Positions 55,074-63,072 of a DNA stretch of 64,000 nt are shown here, one piece after another. Each line of letters begins with the position of its first letter. Positions within the stretch are counted from its first letter, which is position 1. The DNA comes from Micromonospora carbonacea (lineage in GTDB: Bacteria > Actinomycetota > Actinomycetes > Mycobacteriales > Micromonosporaceae). The position numbers and the translations under genes are program-made. Location of the stretch: contig NZ_JACHMZ010000001.1 of the NCBI RefSeq assembly GCF_014205165.1, forward strand, positions 5,562,501 to 5,626,500, read 5' to 3'. The notes below the pieces were generated by a model. The model was not told the origin of the DNA and did no database searches. It was given only the letters and a program-made list of their open reading frames with translations.

Positions 55074-56081
55074 ATGGCCGCTGATGGGCAGAGAGTTTCG
55101 GTCGTCATACCGAACTACAACTACGAGAAGACGCTCGGTGCGTGCCTGGACGCCGTGTTCGCGCAGACCCACCGGCCGTACGAGGTCATCGTCGTCGACG
55201 ACGGCTCGACCGACCGGTCCCGCGACATCGCGGCCCGGTACCCGTGCCGGGTGGTCGACGGAGGTGGCAACCGGGGCGTGTCGGCGGCCCGCAACATCGG
55301 CGCGCGGGCCGCCACCGGCGACATCCTCTTCTTCGTCGACTCCGACGTGGCGCTGCGGGCCGACGCGATCGCCAACGCCCTGGCGGTGCTCGCCGCCGAT
55401 CCCTCCTGCGGCTGCGTGCACGGCACCTACGACACCCAGCCGCTCTACGACGACGGGCCGATCGAGCACTACAAGGTGCTGCACGCGCACTGGTGGCGGC
55501 GGCGCAGCGTGGGCCGGGTCAACACCGCGATCTTCGCGCTGGCCGCGGTGCGGCGCTCCGCGTTCCTCGCCGCCGGCCAGTTCCACGAGGAGCTGCGCGA
55601 CGCCGAGGACGTCGAGTACAGCGAGCGGCTCGCCCGGGTCACCGGCATCAGGCTCACCGACACCGTGGTCGGCCGGCACGACGACTGCGCCCGGTTCGGG
55701 GACATGCTGCGCGAGCAGTACCGCCGTTCGCTGCCGCTGGCGGCGTTCGCCGGGGCGCACCGGATGCGCGCCGGCAGCGTGGCGGTCAATCCCGCCCTCG
55801 GTGTGCTGGCCGCCCCGCTGGTGCTGGCCACCCTGCCGCTCGGCCTGCTGCACCCGGCGCTGCTCGCCGTGCCGCTCGCCTGCTTCGGGCTCTTCCTGCT
55901 CGCCGACCCGGGCCTGCTGCCGTTCGTCCGGCGCGAGCGCGGCACGGCCTTCCTGGCCTGGTTCGTCGGCGTGCACCTGGTGGCCCAGCTCGCCATCGTG
56001 GTGGGCGCGGCGGCCGGACTGGTCGCCCGGCTGCGCGGCACCGGCAGCCCCCGCCCGCTACCCCTCGCGGCGGGTCGGTGA
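55074..56081 (+). CDS. Family 2 glycosyltransferase with C-terminal membrane segments
   Basis: A 335-residue GT-A enzyme. It begins SVVIPNYNYEKTLGACLDAVFAQ, has VVDDGST, the metal-binding DXD (FFVDSDVAL) and a catalytic-acid region (LRDAEDVEYSERL). The C-terminal 100 residues hold two or three hydrophobic segments (NPALGVLAAPLVLATLPLG, LAWFVGVHLVAQLAIVVG). It probably transfers a nucleotide sugar to a lipid or membrane acceptor. ATG 55074 with GGGGAG upstream. First gene of the operon; its stop overlaps the next start (TGATG). Clearly paralogous to the GT2 at 60708. Confidence 0.9.
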   Translation: MAADGQRVSVVIPNYNYEKTLGACLDAVFAQTHRPYEVIVVDDGSTDRSRDIAARYPCRVVDGGGNRGVSAARNIGARAATGDILFFVDSDVALRADAIANALAVLAADPSCGCVHGTYDTQPLYDDGPIEHYKVLHAHWWRRRSVGRVNTAIFALAAVRRSAFLAAGQFHEELRDAEDVEYSERLARVTGIRLTDTVVGRHDDCARFGDMLREQYRRSLPLAAFAGAHRMRAGSVAVNPALGVLAAPLVLATLPLGLLHPALLAVPLACFGLFLLADPGLLPFVRRERGTAFLAWFVGVHLVAQLAIVVGAAAGLVARLRGTGSPRPLPLAAGR

Positions 56082-57064
56082 TGGGCAGGCGGCGGGCGTG
56101 GCGCACGGCGCTCACGGCGGTCTTCGTGGTCGCGGTGCTCGGCGGCGTCGCCCTGGCCCTGCGCGGGCAGGACTGGTCGACGCTGGGCCGGCTGCTGCGG
56201 CCGGACACCGCCGGGTGGCTGCTGGCCGCGCTGCTGGTGACCGGGGCCGGTCTGCTCTGCGGCATGCGGGCCTGGACGCTGACGCTGGCCTCGGTGGGGG
56301 CGGAGGTGCCGTCCCGCACCGGCGTCCGGATGTTCTTCGTCGGGTTCCTCGGCAAGTTCGTCCCGGGCCGGCTGTGGGGCCTGCTCGCCCAGCTCCGGCT
56401 CGGCGACGCCGCCGGGGTCAGCCGGGGGCGGATGGCCGGCACCTACCTGGTGAACCTGGTCGTGGTGCTGCTGACCGGCGGCGCGGTGGGGCTCCTGGTG
56501 GCCCCGGCCGTGCTCGGCACCGGCGCCGGGCTGGCCTGGCTGCTCCTGCCGGTCGCCCTGCTGGTGGTGCTGGCCGTCCGGCCCGGGCTGCTCGACACCC
56601 TGGTCCGGCTGGCCGCCCGGGTCGCCCGCCGGCCCCAGCCGGCACCGCTGCACCGGCCCGCCGAGGTCCGCCGCTCGATCGGGTGGCAGACCCTGTCCTG
56701 GGTGCTCTCGGGGATGCACCTGTGGGTCGTCGCGGTGCTGCTCGGCGCGGACGCTCGCGCCGCCCTGGCGGCGGCGGTCGGCGCGTTCGCCCTGGCCACC
56801 ACCGCCGGCACGTTCGCCATCTTCGTGCCGGACGGCGCCGGCGTGCGGGAGGTGCTGGTGGTCGCGGCCCTGTCCACCGTCCTGCCCCTGCCGGCGGCGG
56901 TCACCGCGGCGGTGGCCAGCCGGGTGCTCAGCACCCTCGCCGAGGTGCTCACGGCGGGCCTGGCGCTGCTCACGGTCACGGTCTCGGACCGGCTCGCCGC
57001 CAGGGGCCGCGCCGCCACCCCGCCCGCCGGGGCGGACGCCCGGCTCACCCCGACCCCCGGCTGA
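56081..57064 (+). CDS. LPG-synthase-type (flippase-like) integral membrane protein
   Basis: A 327-residue membrane protein of the lysylphosphatidylglycerol synthase transmembrane/AglD-like family: about eight helices and the signature FFVGFLGKFVPGRLWGLLAQLRL. Only the membrane domain is present, without an aminoacyl-transferase part. Such proteins sit beside glycosyltransferases and are thought to move or modify lipid-linked sugars. Start at ATG 56081, or GTG 56078 in the same frame; coupled to the GT2. Confidence 0.85.
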   Translation: MGRRRAWRTALTAVFVVAVLGGVALALRGQDWSTLGRLLRPDTAGWLLAALLVTGAGLLCGMRAWTLTLASVGAEVPSRTGVRMFFVGFLGKFVPGRLWGLLAQLRLGDAAGVSRGRMAGTYLVNLVVVLLTGGAVGLLVAPAVLGTGAGLAWLLLPVALLVVLAVRPGLLDTLVRLAARVARRPQPAPLHRPAEVRRSIGWQTLSWVLSGMHLWVVAVLLGADARAALAAAVGAFALATTAGTFAIFVPDGAGVREVLVVAALSTVLPLPAAVTAAVASRVLSTLAEVLTAGLALLTVTVSDRLAARGRAATPPAGADARLTPTPG

Positions 57065-57084
57065 CGCCGGGCACGACCCACCGA

Positions 57085-57147
57085 CTCCACCACCGCCACC
57101 GCTCCACCACCACTGCTCCACCACCGCCACCGCTCCACCACCACCGC
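57085..57147 (+). repeat. C-rich CTCCACCACC tandem array inside the operon
   Basis: Four imperfect units starting CTCCACCACC: two of 17 bp (57085-57101, 57116-57132, identical) alternating with shorter ones (57102-57115, 57133-57147). The stretch contains very little G and cannot fold; in RNA it resembles a rut site for Rho. Confidence 0.6.
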
Positions 57148-57180
57148 CTCCGGAAAACCCCGCTTCGGAAAGGACCCCTC

Positions 57181-58608
57181 ATGACCGAGCTACTGACCAT
57201 CGACGACGCGGAGCAGCTCTCCGTCGCCGAGGTGCAGGACCTCTACCGCAAGCACGTCAACAAGAGCCAGGTCAGCCTGATGACCTCGTTCGGCTTCGGC
57301 CGGGAGCTGGTCGACCACGCCCAGGGCCCCTGGATCCACACCCGGGACGGCCGGCGGATCCTGGACTTCACCGGCGGCGTCGGGGTGCTCAACCACGGGC
57401 ACAACCACCCCCGGATCCTGGCCGCCCGGCAGCGCTTCCAGCAGCAGCAGCGGATGGAGGTGCACAAGACCTACTTCTCGCCGTACCTGGCCGCCCTGTC
57501 GCACAACCTGGCCGCCGTGCTCCCCGGCGACCTCGACATGTCGTTCCTGCCCAACTCCGGTGCGGAGGCGGTGGAGGGCGCGGTCAAGCTCGCCTACAAG
57601 TACCACGGCGGCAAGCGCAACACGATCATGCGCAGCGACATCAGCTTCCACGGCAAGCTGCTCGGTTCGGGCAGCCTCACCGGCAGCTCGCAGAACCACT
57701 TCACCTTCCCCGGCATCCCGGGCGTGGTGAGCTTCCCGTACGACGACCTGGCCGCGGTCCAGGCCGCCGTCGACGCGACCCGGGACCGCCGGGGCAAGTG
57801 CGACGTGTACGCGATCCTCATCGAACCGTTCAGCGCCTCGACCATGCGCTGGTGCTCGGAGGAGTTCCTGCGCGGGCTGCGCGAGCTGTGCACCCGCGAG
57901 GACATCGTGCTGATCTTCGACGAGATCTACACCGGCTGGGGCAAGACCGGCACGATGTTCTACTTCATGCGCTACCCGGGGCTGATCCCGGACGTGGTGA
58001 CCACGTCGAAGTCCTTCGGCGGCGGCAAGTCCTCGATCTCCGCGTACGTGGCCCGGCGGCCGATCTTCCACAAGGCGTACGAGAGCTTCAACGACGCGCT
58101 GTTGCAGAGCACCAGCACCACCTACTACGGCTTCGGCGAGGAGACGGCCACCGCGATCGAGGCGATCAACGTGGCGGTGGAGGAGGACTTCCCCGCCCGG
58201 GCCCGCGACATCGAGCGGGTCCTGGGTCCCGGGCTGGCCCGGCTCGCCAAGGAGCACCCGGACGCGATCGCCGAGGTCCGGGGCGCGGGCGCCCTGTGGG
58301 GGGTGTTCCTGGACGCGCCCCGGGTGCTGGACCTGGTCACCAAGCTGGCGCCCGGCGGCCTGGCCAAGGACCCGCAGTTCGGCACGAAGCTCGTCACCTG
58401 CGCGGTCATCAGCGCCCTCTACCGGGACCACGACATCTACACGTACTACACGCTCAACGGCAAGAACCCACTGGTGGTCGGCCCGTCGCTGGTGACCGGC
58501 ACGGCCGAGGTGGAGCACTTCCTCGACCGCCTGGACCAGACCCTCGCCCAGGGCCTGCCCCGGCTGGTCACCCGTTTCGTCAAGGAGAAGGTGTCGTCGC
58601 TGTGGTGA
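57181..58608 (+). CDS. Class III PLP-dependent aminotransferase
   Basis: A 475-residue fold-type I aminotransferase. Motifs: NSGAEAVEGAVKLAYKYHGG, the PLP-contacting Asp in LIFDEIYTGWGKTG, and the Schiff-base Lys in VVTTSKSFGGGKSS. It would aminate a carbonyl-bearing small molecule or sugar-linked group. The N-terminal 40 residues (SVAEVQDLYRKHVNKSQVSLM) form an extra helical arm. ATG 57181 with AGGA upstream, after the C-rich array. GTGA overlap with the next gene. Confidence 0.9.
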   Translation: MTELLTIDDAEQLSVAEVQDLYRKHVNKSQVSLMTSFGFGRELVDHAQGPWIHTRDGRRILDFTGGVGVLNHGHNHPRILAARQRFQQQQRMEVHKTYFSPYLAALSHNLAAVLPGDLDMSFLPNSGAEAVEGAVKLAYKYHGGKRNTIMRSDISFHGKLLGSGSLTGSSQNHFTFPGIPGVVSFPYDDLAAVQAAVDATRDRRGKCDVYAILIEPFSASTMRWCSEEFLRGLRELCTREDIVLIFDEIYTGWGKTGTMFYFMRYPGLIPDVVTTSKSFGGGKSSISAYVARRPIFHKAYESFNDALLQSTSTTYYGFGEETATAIEAINVAVEEDFPARARDIERVLGPGLARLAKEHPDAIAEVRGAGALWGVFLDAPRVLDLVTKLAPGGLAKDPQFGTKLVTCAVISALYRDHDIYTYYTLNGKNPLVVGPSLVTGTAEVEHFLDRLDQTLAQGLPRLVTRFVKEKVSSLW

Positions 58609-59654
58609 ATCAGAACGCGAAGACGGTGGTGGTGACCGGCGGCAGCGGAATGCTGGGCGGGCACCTGGTGCGGGCGCTGGCCGCCGACGGCTGGCGGGTG
58701 CGCGGCCTGGACGTGCGTGACCCGATCGAGCCGGTGCGGGGCGTGGAGTACACGGTCGCCGACGTGCGGGACCGGGCCAGGGTCGGTGCCGTCCTGGCCG
58801 GCGCGGACGCCCTGGTGCACACCGCGGCCGCCCTGCCCAGCTACCCCGAGGACGAGATCCGCTCGATCATCGTGGGCGGCACGGAGACGGTGCTGGACGC
58901 CGCCGCCCGCGCCGGAACGGCCCGGGTGGTGCACGTCTCCTCGACCGCCGTGTACGGGCTGCCGAACGTGGTGCCCACCACCGAGGAGTACCCGCGGGAG
59001 CCGGTCGACCCGTACAGCCGGGCCAAGGCCGGCGCGGAGGAGGTCGCCGAGCGGTACCGCGCAGCCGGCATGGTGCTGCCGATGCTGCGGCCCAAGACGT
59101 TCCTCGGGCCGGGCCGGATGGGGCTGTTCTCGATGCTCTTCGAGTGGGCCGAGGAGGGTCGCAACTTCCCGGTCCTCGGCAAGGGCGACGTGCGGATCCA
59201 GATGCTGGCGATCGACGACCTGGTCGACGCGGTACGCACCGTGCTGCACGCGCCGGACGACGTCGCCAACGACACGTTCAACATCGCCGCCGACCAGTTC
59301 GCCACCCTGCGGGAGGACTTCCAGGCGGTGCTGGACGCCGCCGGCCACGGCAAGCGCGTCGTCTCGGTGCCGGTGCGCCCCGCCGTCGCCGCGCTGGAGC
59401 TGCTGCAACGGCTCAAGCTCTCCCCGGTCTACGGACGCCTCATCCACAAGCTGCGGGCGGACTCCTACGTCAGCGTCGACAAGGCCCGCGACGTCCTCGG
59501 CTGGACCCCCCGGTTGTCCAACCGCGACGCCATCCTGCGCACCTACGACTGGTGGCGGGCCAACAACCGCACCGCCGCTCCGACCTCGTCCGGCCGGACC
59601 AGCCGGGACCCCTGGAAGCAGGGCGCCCTCGGCCTGGCCAAGGCCATCTTCTGA
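58605..59654 (+). CDS. NAD(P)-dependent epimerase/dehydratase (extended SDR)
   Basis: A 349-residue extended SDR. Rossmann motif VVTGGSGMLGGHLVRAL, catalytic YSRAK (Tyr-x-x-x-Lys) with the preceding Ser in HVSSTAVYG, and MLRPKTFLGPGR in the substrate region. It would epimerise or dehydrate a nucleotide sugar for the glycosyltransferases of this operon. GTG 58605 overlaps the aminotransferase stop by 4 bp. Confidence 0.9.
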   Translation: MNQNAKTVVVTGGSGMLGGHLVRALAADGWRVRGLDVRDPIEPVRGVEYTVADVRDRARVGAVLAGADALVHTAAALPSYPEDEIRSIIVGGTETVLDAAARAGTARVVHVSSTAVYGLPNVVPTTEEYPREPVDPYSRAKAGAEEVAERYRAAGMVLPMLRPKTFLGPGRMGLFSMLFEWAEEGRNFPVLGKGDVRIQMLAIDDLVDAVRTVLHAPDDVANDTFNIAADQFATLREDFQAVLDAAGHGKRVVSVPVRPAVAALELLQRLKLSPVYGRLIHKLRADSYVSVDKARDVLGWTPRLSNRDAILRTYDWWRANNRTAAPTSSGRTSRDPWKQGALGLAKAIF

Positions 59655-59672
59655 TCGGCACCGGAGGTAACC

Positions 59673-60662
59673 GTGACTGTCCTCGTCGACCCGCCGACCC
59701 TCGACCGGCCGGCCCCGGCCGCCGCCCCCACGGCGGCCCGGGCCACCGACTCCCCCGCCACCGACCGCAACCTGGTGCGTGACCTGATCACCCTGATCCG
59801 ACCGCACCAGTGGGCGAAGAACCTGCTGGTGGTGCCGCTGGTGCTGATCGACACCCCTCGGCTCGGCCTCGGTCTCCTCGGCCGGGTGAGCTGGGCGGTG
59901 CTGCTGTTCACCATGGTCTCCGCGCTGGTCTACGTCTGGAACGACGTCTACGACCGGCACCGCGACCGGGCGCACCCCACCAAGCGCAACCGGCCGATCG
60001 CCTCGGGCCGGGTGAGCGTGCCCGCCGCGTACGCCTTCGGCGCGCTGATCGCCACCGCGCTGGTCGCGGCGGTGGCGTTCGGACCGGCGTTCCCCTGGTG
60101 GCCGCTCGCGGCCTACCTGACGCTCAACGTCGCCTACAGCAGGGGGCTCAAGCACCTGCCGCTGCTGGACGTGCTGGTGGTGGCCGGCGGCTTCCTGCTC
60201 CGGGTGGTGCAGGGCTACCTGGCCGCCGGGGTCGCCGTGTCGAGCTGGCTGCTGATCGCCGTCTTCTCCCTCTGCCTGCTGCTCATCCTCGGCAAGCGGC
60301 GGCACGAGATGGCCGTCGGTGGCAGCGCCCACCGCCCCTCGCTGGCCGGCTACTCGGTGCAGTACCTGGACCTGCTGATCGTGCTCTGCGCCGCGGTCGC
60401 GATCAGCGGCTTCCTCGGCCACGTGCAGGCCACCATCCCCACCCCGTACCAGGCGCTGGCGTTGGTCGGCTCGACCCCGTTCGCGCTCTTCGCGGTGGCC
60501 CGCTACCTCCAGGTGGTCGTCGTCGACGGTGACGGCGGCGAACCCACCCGGGTGCTGCTGAAGGACCGGGCGATGCTGGTCAACGCCCTGCTGTGGGGCG
60601 TGCTGATCGGCGGCGTCCTGCTCGTCACCCAACACCCGGCCCTGCTCGCCCTCGCCCACTGA
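59673..60662 (+). CDS. UbiA-type prenyl-phosphate phosphoribosyltransferase-like protein
   Basis: A 329-residue membrane protein with about nine helices. The first motif NDVYDRHRDRAHPTKRNRP and the later GKRRHEM resemble decaprenyl-phosphate 5-phosphoribosyltransferase (Rv3806c of Mycobacterium), which builds the arabinose donor precursor, more than quinone-pathway UbiA. That suggests it joins PRPP to a polyprenyl phosphate. GTG 59673 with GGAGGT. Its presence between SDR and GT2 points to a lipid-linked pentose in the product. Confidence 0.82.
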   Translation: MTVLVDPPTLDRPAPAAAPTAARATDSPATDRNLVRDLITLIRPHQWAKNLLVVPLVLIDTPRLGLGLLGRVSWAVLLFTMVSALVYVWNDVYDRHRDRAHPTKRNRPIASGRVSVPAAYAFGALIATALVAAVAFGPAFPWWPLAAYLTLNVAYSRGLKHLPLLDVLVVAGGFLLRVVQGYLAAGVAVSSWLLIAVFSLCLLLILGKRRHEMAVGGSAHRPSLAGYSVQYLDLLIVLCAAVAISGFLGHVQATIPTPYQALALVGSTPFALFAVARYLQVVVVDGDGGEPTRVLLKDRAMLVNALLWGVLIGGVLLVTQHPALLALAH

Positions 60663-60707
60663 CGATCCCGACCCACCTCACCCACCCCCTCCTGAGGAGA
60701 CAGCCCC

Positions 60708-61766
60708 ATGACGACCCCGACCGCGAACCCGCTGGTCTCGGTGATCATCCCGAACTACAACTACGGCAACTCCATCGGCAAGTGCATCGACGCCGCGCTG
60801 GGGCAGACCTACCAGCCGATCGAGGTGATCGTGGTCGACGACCACAGCACCGACGACTCGCTGGCCAAGGCCCGTCAGCGGCCGGTGACGGTGCTCCAGA
60901 CCCCGCGCAACAGCGGGGTGGCCGTCGCCCGCAACACCGGCGCCGCGGCGGCCCGCGGCGAGATCCTCTTCTTCGTCGACTCCGACGTGGCGCTGCGCCC
61001 GGACGCGGTGGAGCTGGCGGTCGCCGAGCTGGCCGCCCACCCCGAGTACGGCGCGGTCTGCGGCATCTACGAGGAGGACCCGCTGATCCGCGACAGCATC
61101 GTCGAGGAGTGCCGGGTGCTCCAGGCGTACTGCTGGCGGATGGCGTCCCTCGGCGAGGTCAGCTTCCTCTTCTCGTCGCTGACCGCGATCCCCCGCCGGG
61201 TCTTCGAGGAGGTCGGGCCGTTCAACCCCCGGCTGCGACAAACCGAGGAGGTCGACTACGGCGAGCGGATGTCGGCCCGCCACCAGATCATGGTCACCGA
61301 CCAGGTCCGCGGCTGGCACGACGACGACGACGAGCTGTGGCCGCTGCTGCACAAGCTCTACCGCCGGGCCCGGCTGCGGGTGCCGCTGTTCGCCCGGCGG
61401 CGGCGCTTCGCCAAGGGCTTCGAGAGCCCGGCCCGCTCCTTCGGCACGGTGGCCGCCCTCGGCGTGCTCGCCAGCCTGCCGCTGGCCGTGCTGCACCCCG
61501 CCTGGCTGCTGCTGACCGCCGCCCTGTTCGGCATCTCGCTGTCGGCGGACGCGGAGATGTACCGGCACGTGCGACGCCGCAAGGGCCTGCCGTTCCTGGC
61601 CGTGTTCACCGCCGTCGCCTTCGGCACGAACGTGGCGATCGCCGCCGGCATCGCGGTCGGCGCCCTGCAGTGGCTGGTGTCCCGCGACTTCCGCCGGCTC
61701 TACGACGCCGAGTGGTCGTCCGCCCGCACCCCGTCGTCCCCGACGATGGTCGGGACCACGGCATGA
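60708..61766 (+). CDS. Second family 2 glycosyltransferase
   Basis: A 352-residue GT-A enzyme with VSVIIPNYNYGNSIGKC, VVDDHST, FFVDSDVAL (DXD) and a region LRQTEEVDYGERMS matching the acid site, followed by two C-terminal hydrophobic segments. It shares the same order of motifs with the GT2 at 55074, so the two are paralogues. It presumably adds the second sugar. ATG has GAGGAG upstream. Its stop overlaps the next start (ATGA). Confidence 0.9.
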   Translation: MTTPTANPLVSVIIPNYNYGNSIGKCIDAALGQTYQPIEVIVVDDHSTDDSLAKARQRPVTVLQTPRNSGVAVARNTGAAAARGEILFFVDSDVALRPDAVELAVAELAAHPEYGAVCGIYEEDPLIRDSIVEECRVLQAYCWRMASLGEVSFLFSSLTAIPRRVFEEVGPFNPRLRQTEEVDYGERMSARHQIMVTDQVRGWHDDDDELWPLLHKLYRRARLRVPLFARRRRFAKGFESPARSFGTVAALGVLASLPLAVLHPAWLLLTAALFGISLSADAEMYRHVRRRKGLPFLAVFTAVAFGTNVAIAAGIAVGALQWLVSRDFRRLYDAEWSSARTPSSPTMVGTTA

Positions 61767-62944
61767 GCCTCCTGCTCGACCCCGTCCCCGGCGCGGCCAC
61801 CGCCGCGCCGGGGGCCCCCGGGGTCATCACCCCCGCCGCACCGCGACGCCGCGACCCGGGCAGGCCGGGGTGGCCGCGCCGGGCCCGCTGGCTCGCCGCG
61901 CTCACCGCCTGCTGGGCGGTGTTCCTCCTGACGTTCCTGTTCCTCACCGGTGGGCACTGGTGGTGGCGGCCCGTCGAGCTGATGCCGCCGCTGGTCTTCG
62001 TCGCGGTGCCGCTGCTGCTGCTGGCCCTCGCCCCGCTGGCCCGGCCGGCGCGCGCCCGGCTCGCCGTCGCCGCGGTGTGCTGCCTGGTCATCGGGTTCGA
62101 CGTGTCCGGCCTGAACCCGGCCGCGCTGTCCGGCGGGGCCACCCCCGCCCCGCCCGGCGCGGTCCGGGTCTTCTCCTGGAACACCGAGTACTGGTACGAC
62201 GGCTCCGACCCGCAGCGCTTCCACGACTACCTGGCCGCCCAGCAGGCCGACGTCTACCTGCTCCAGGAGTACGTCGGCTGGGACCTGGACCGGCACCGTC
62301 CGGTCCGGGTGGACCACGTCGCCGAGCTGCGCCGCCTCTTCCCCGACTACCAGGTGGTGGCCGTCGGGGAGCTGCTCACCATGTCCCGCCTTCCGATCGT
62401 GGCCTCGCGGGCCCTGGACGGGCTGCCGTACCTGACCGACCCGGTCCGGCACGGGGTGCCGGCGGACTCGGACTTCGGCGACTACTACCGGCACAAGGTG
62501 CTCCGCACCGACGTGCTCGTCGACGGCCGGGTGCTCTCCGTCTACAACGTGCACGTGCCGGTGCAGCTCGACATCTCGATGGACCCGACCGACGCCGAGT
62601 TCACCGAGTTCATGCGGGCCCAGGAGGACCGCCGGCAGGCCCACTACCGGGCGCTGCGGGCCGACCTGGCGGGCAACGGCAACGGGCAGCTCGTCGCCGG
62701 CGACTTCAACGCCACCTCGGCGATGGGCGAACTGCACGACCTCGCCGGTGGGATGACCGACGTGGCCGAGGCCAGCGGCCTGCTCTACCCGGCGTCCTGG
62801 CCGGACGGCAAGCCGTGGTGGCGGCTGGACTGGGCGTTCGTCTCCGGCCCGATGCGGTCCCACGACTACCGGATGGTCGGCCCGCAGGGCCTCTCCGACC
62901 ACCTCGGGCAGCGGTTCACCGTCTCCCTCACCGGCACCGGCTGA
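61763..62944 (+). CDS. Membrane-anchored endonuclease/exonuclease/phosphatase-fold enzyme
   Basis: A 393-residue protein. Three hydrophobic helices (about 45-65, 73-92, 99-115) are followed by an EEP catalytic domain: FSWNTEYW, YLLQEYVGW, YNVHVPV, GDFNATSAMG, RLDWAFVSG and GLSDHLG, so metal-site Asn, Glu, Asp/Asn and His are intact. Members cleave phosphodiester bonds in nucleic acids or phospholipids. The membrane anchor suggests a lipid phosphate or nucleotide-diphospholipid substrate. Last gene of the operon; a strong terminator follows. Confidence 0.87.
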   Translation: MSLLLDPVPGAATAAPGAPGVITPAAPRRRDPGRPGWPRRARWLAALTACWAVFLLTFLFLTGGHWWWRPVELMPPLVFVAVPLLLLALAPLARPARARLAVAAVCCLVIGFDVSGLNPAALSGGATPAPPGAVRVFSWNTEYWYDGSDPQRFHDYLAAQQADVYLLQEYVGWDLDRHRPVRVDHVAELRRLFPDYQVVAVGELLTMSRLPIVASRALDGLPYLTDPVRHGVPADSDFGDYYRHKVLRTDVLVDGRVLSVYNVHVPVQLDISMDPTDAEFTEFMRAQEDRRQAHYRALRADLAGNGNGQLVAGDFNATSAMGELHDLAGGMTDVAEASGLLYPASWPDGKPWWRLDWAFVSGPMRSHDYRMVGPQGLSDHLGQRFTVSLTGTG

Positions 62945-62968
62945 CCGGCACGCGCGGGCGGCGGCCGG

Positions 62969-63006
62969 CCCCGTCCCGCTCCCCCGCCCGGGGGAGCGGG
63001 ACGGGG
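62969..63006 (+). terminator. Terminator of the glycolipid operon
   Basis: Perfect 17-bp stem (62969-62985 with 62990-63006), loop GCCC, followed by TTTCTG. Confidence 0.9.
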
Positions 63007-63022
63007 TTTCTGCGTGGACACA

Positions 63023-63059
63023 CGGCGACCGGGCAGGGGATTCCCCTGCCCGGTCGCCG
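63023..63059 (-). terminator. Terminator of the aldo/keto reductase gene
   Basis: Perfect 17-bp stem (63023-63039 with 63043-63059), 3-nt loop, 13 nt beyond the reductase stop on the minus strand. Confidence 0.88.
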
Positions 63060-63072
63060 ACGCGGGTCCGGT

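Noticed and set aside
57085..57147. CRISPR-like array
   Set aside because: The units are short, contiguous and C-rich without unique spacers, and no cas genes are nearby.
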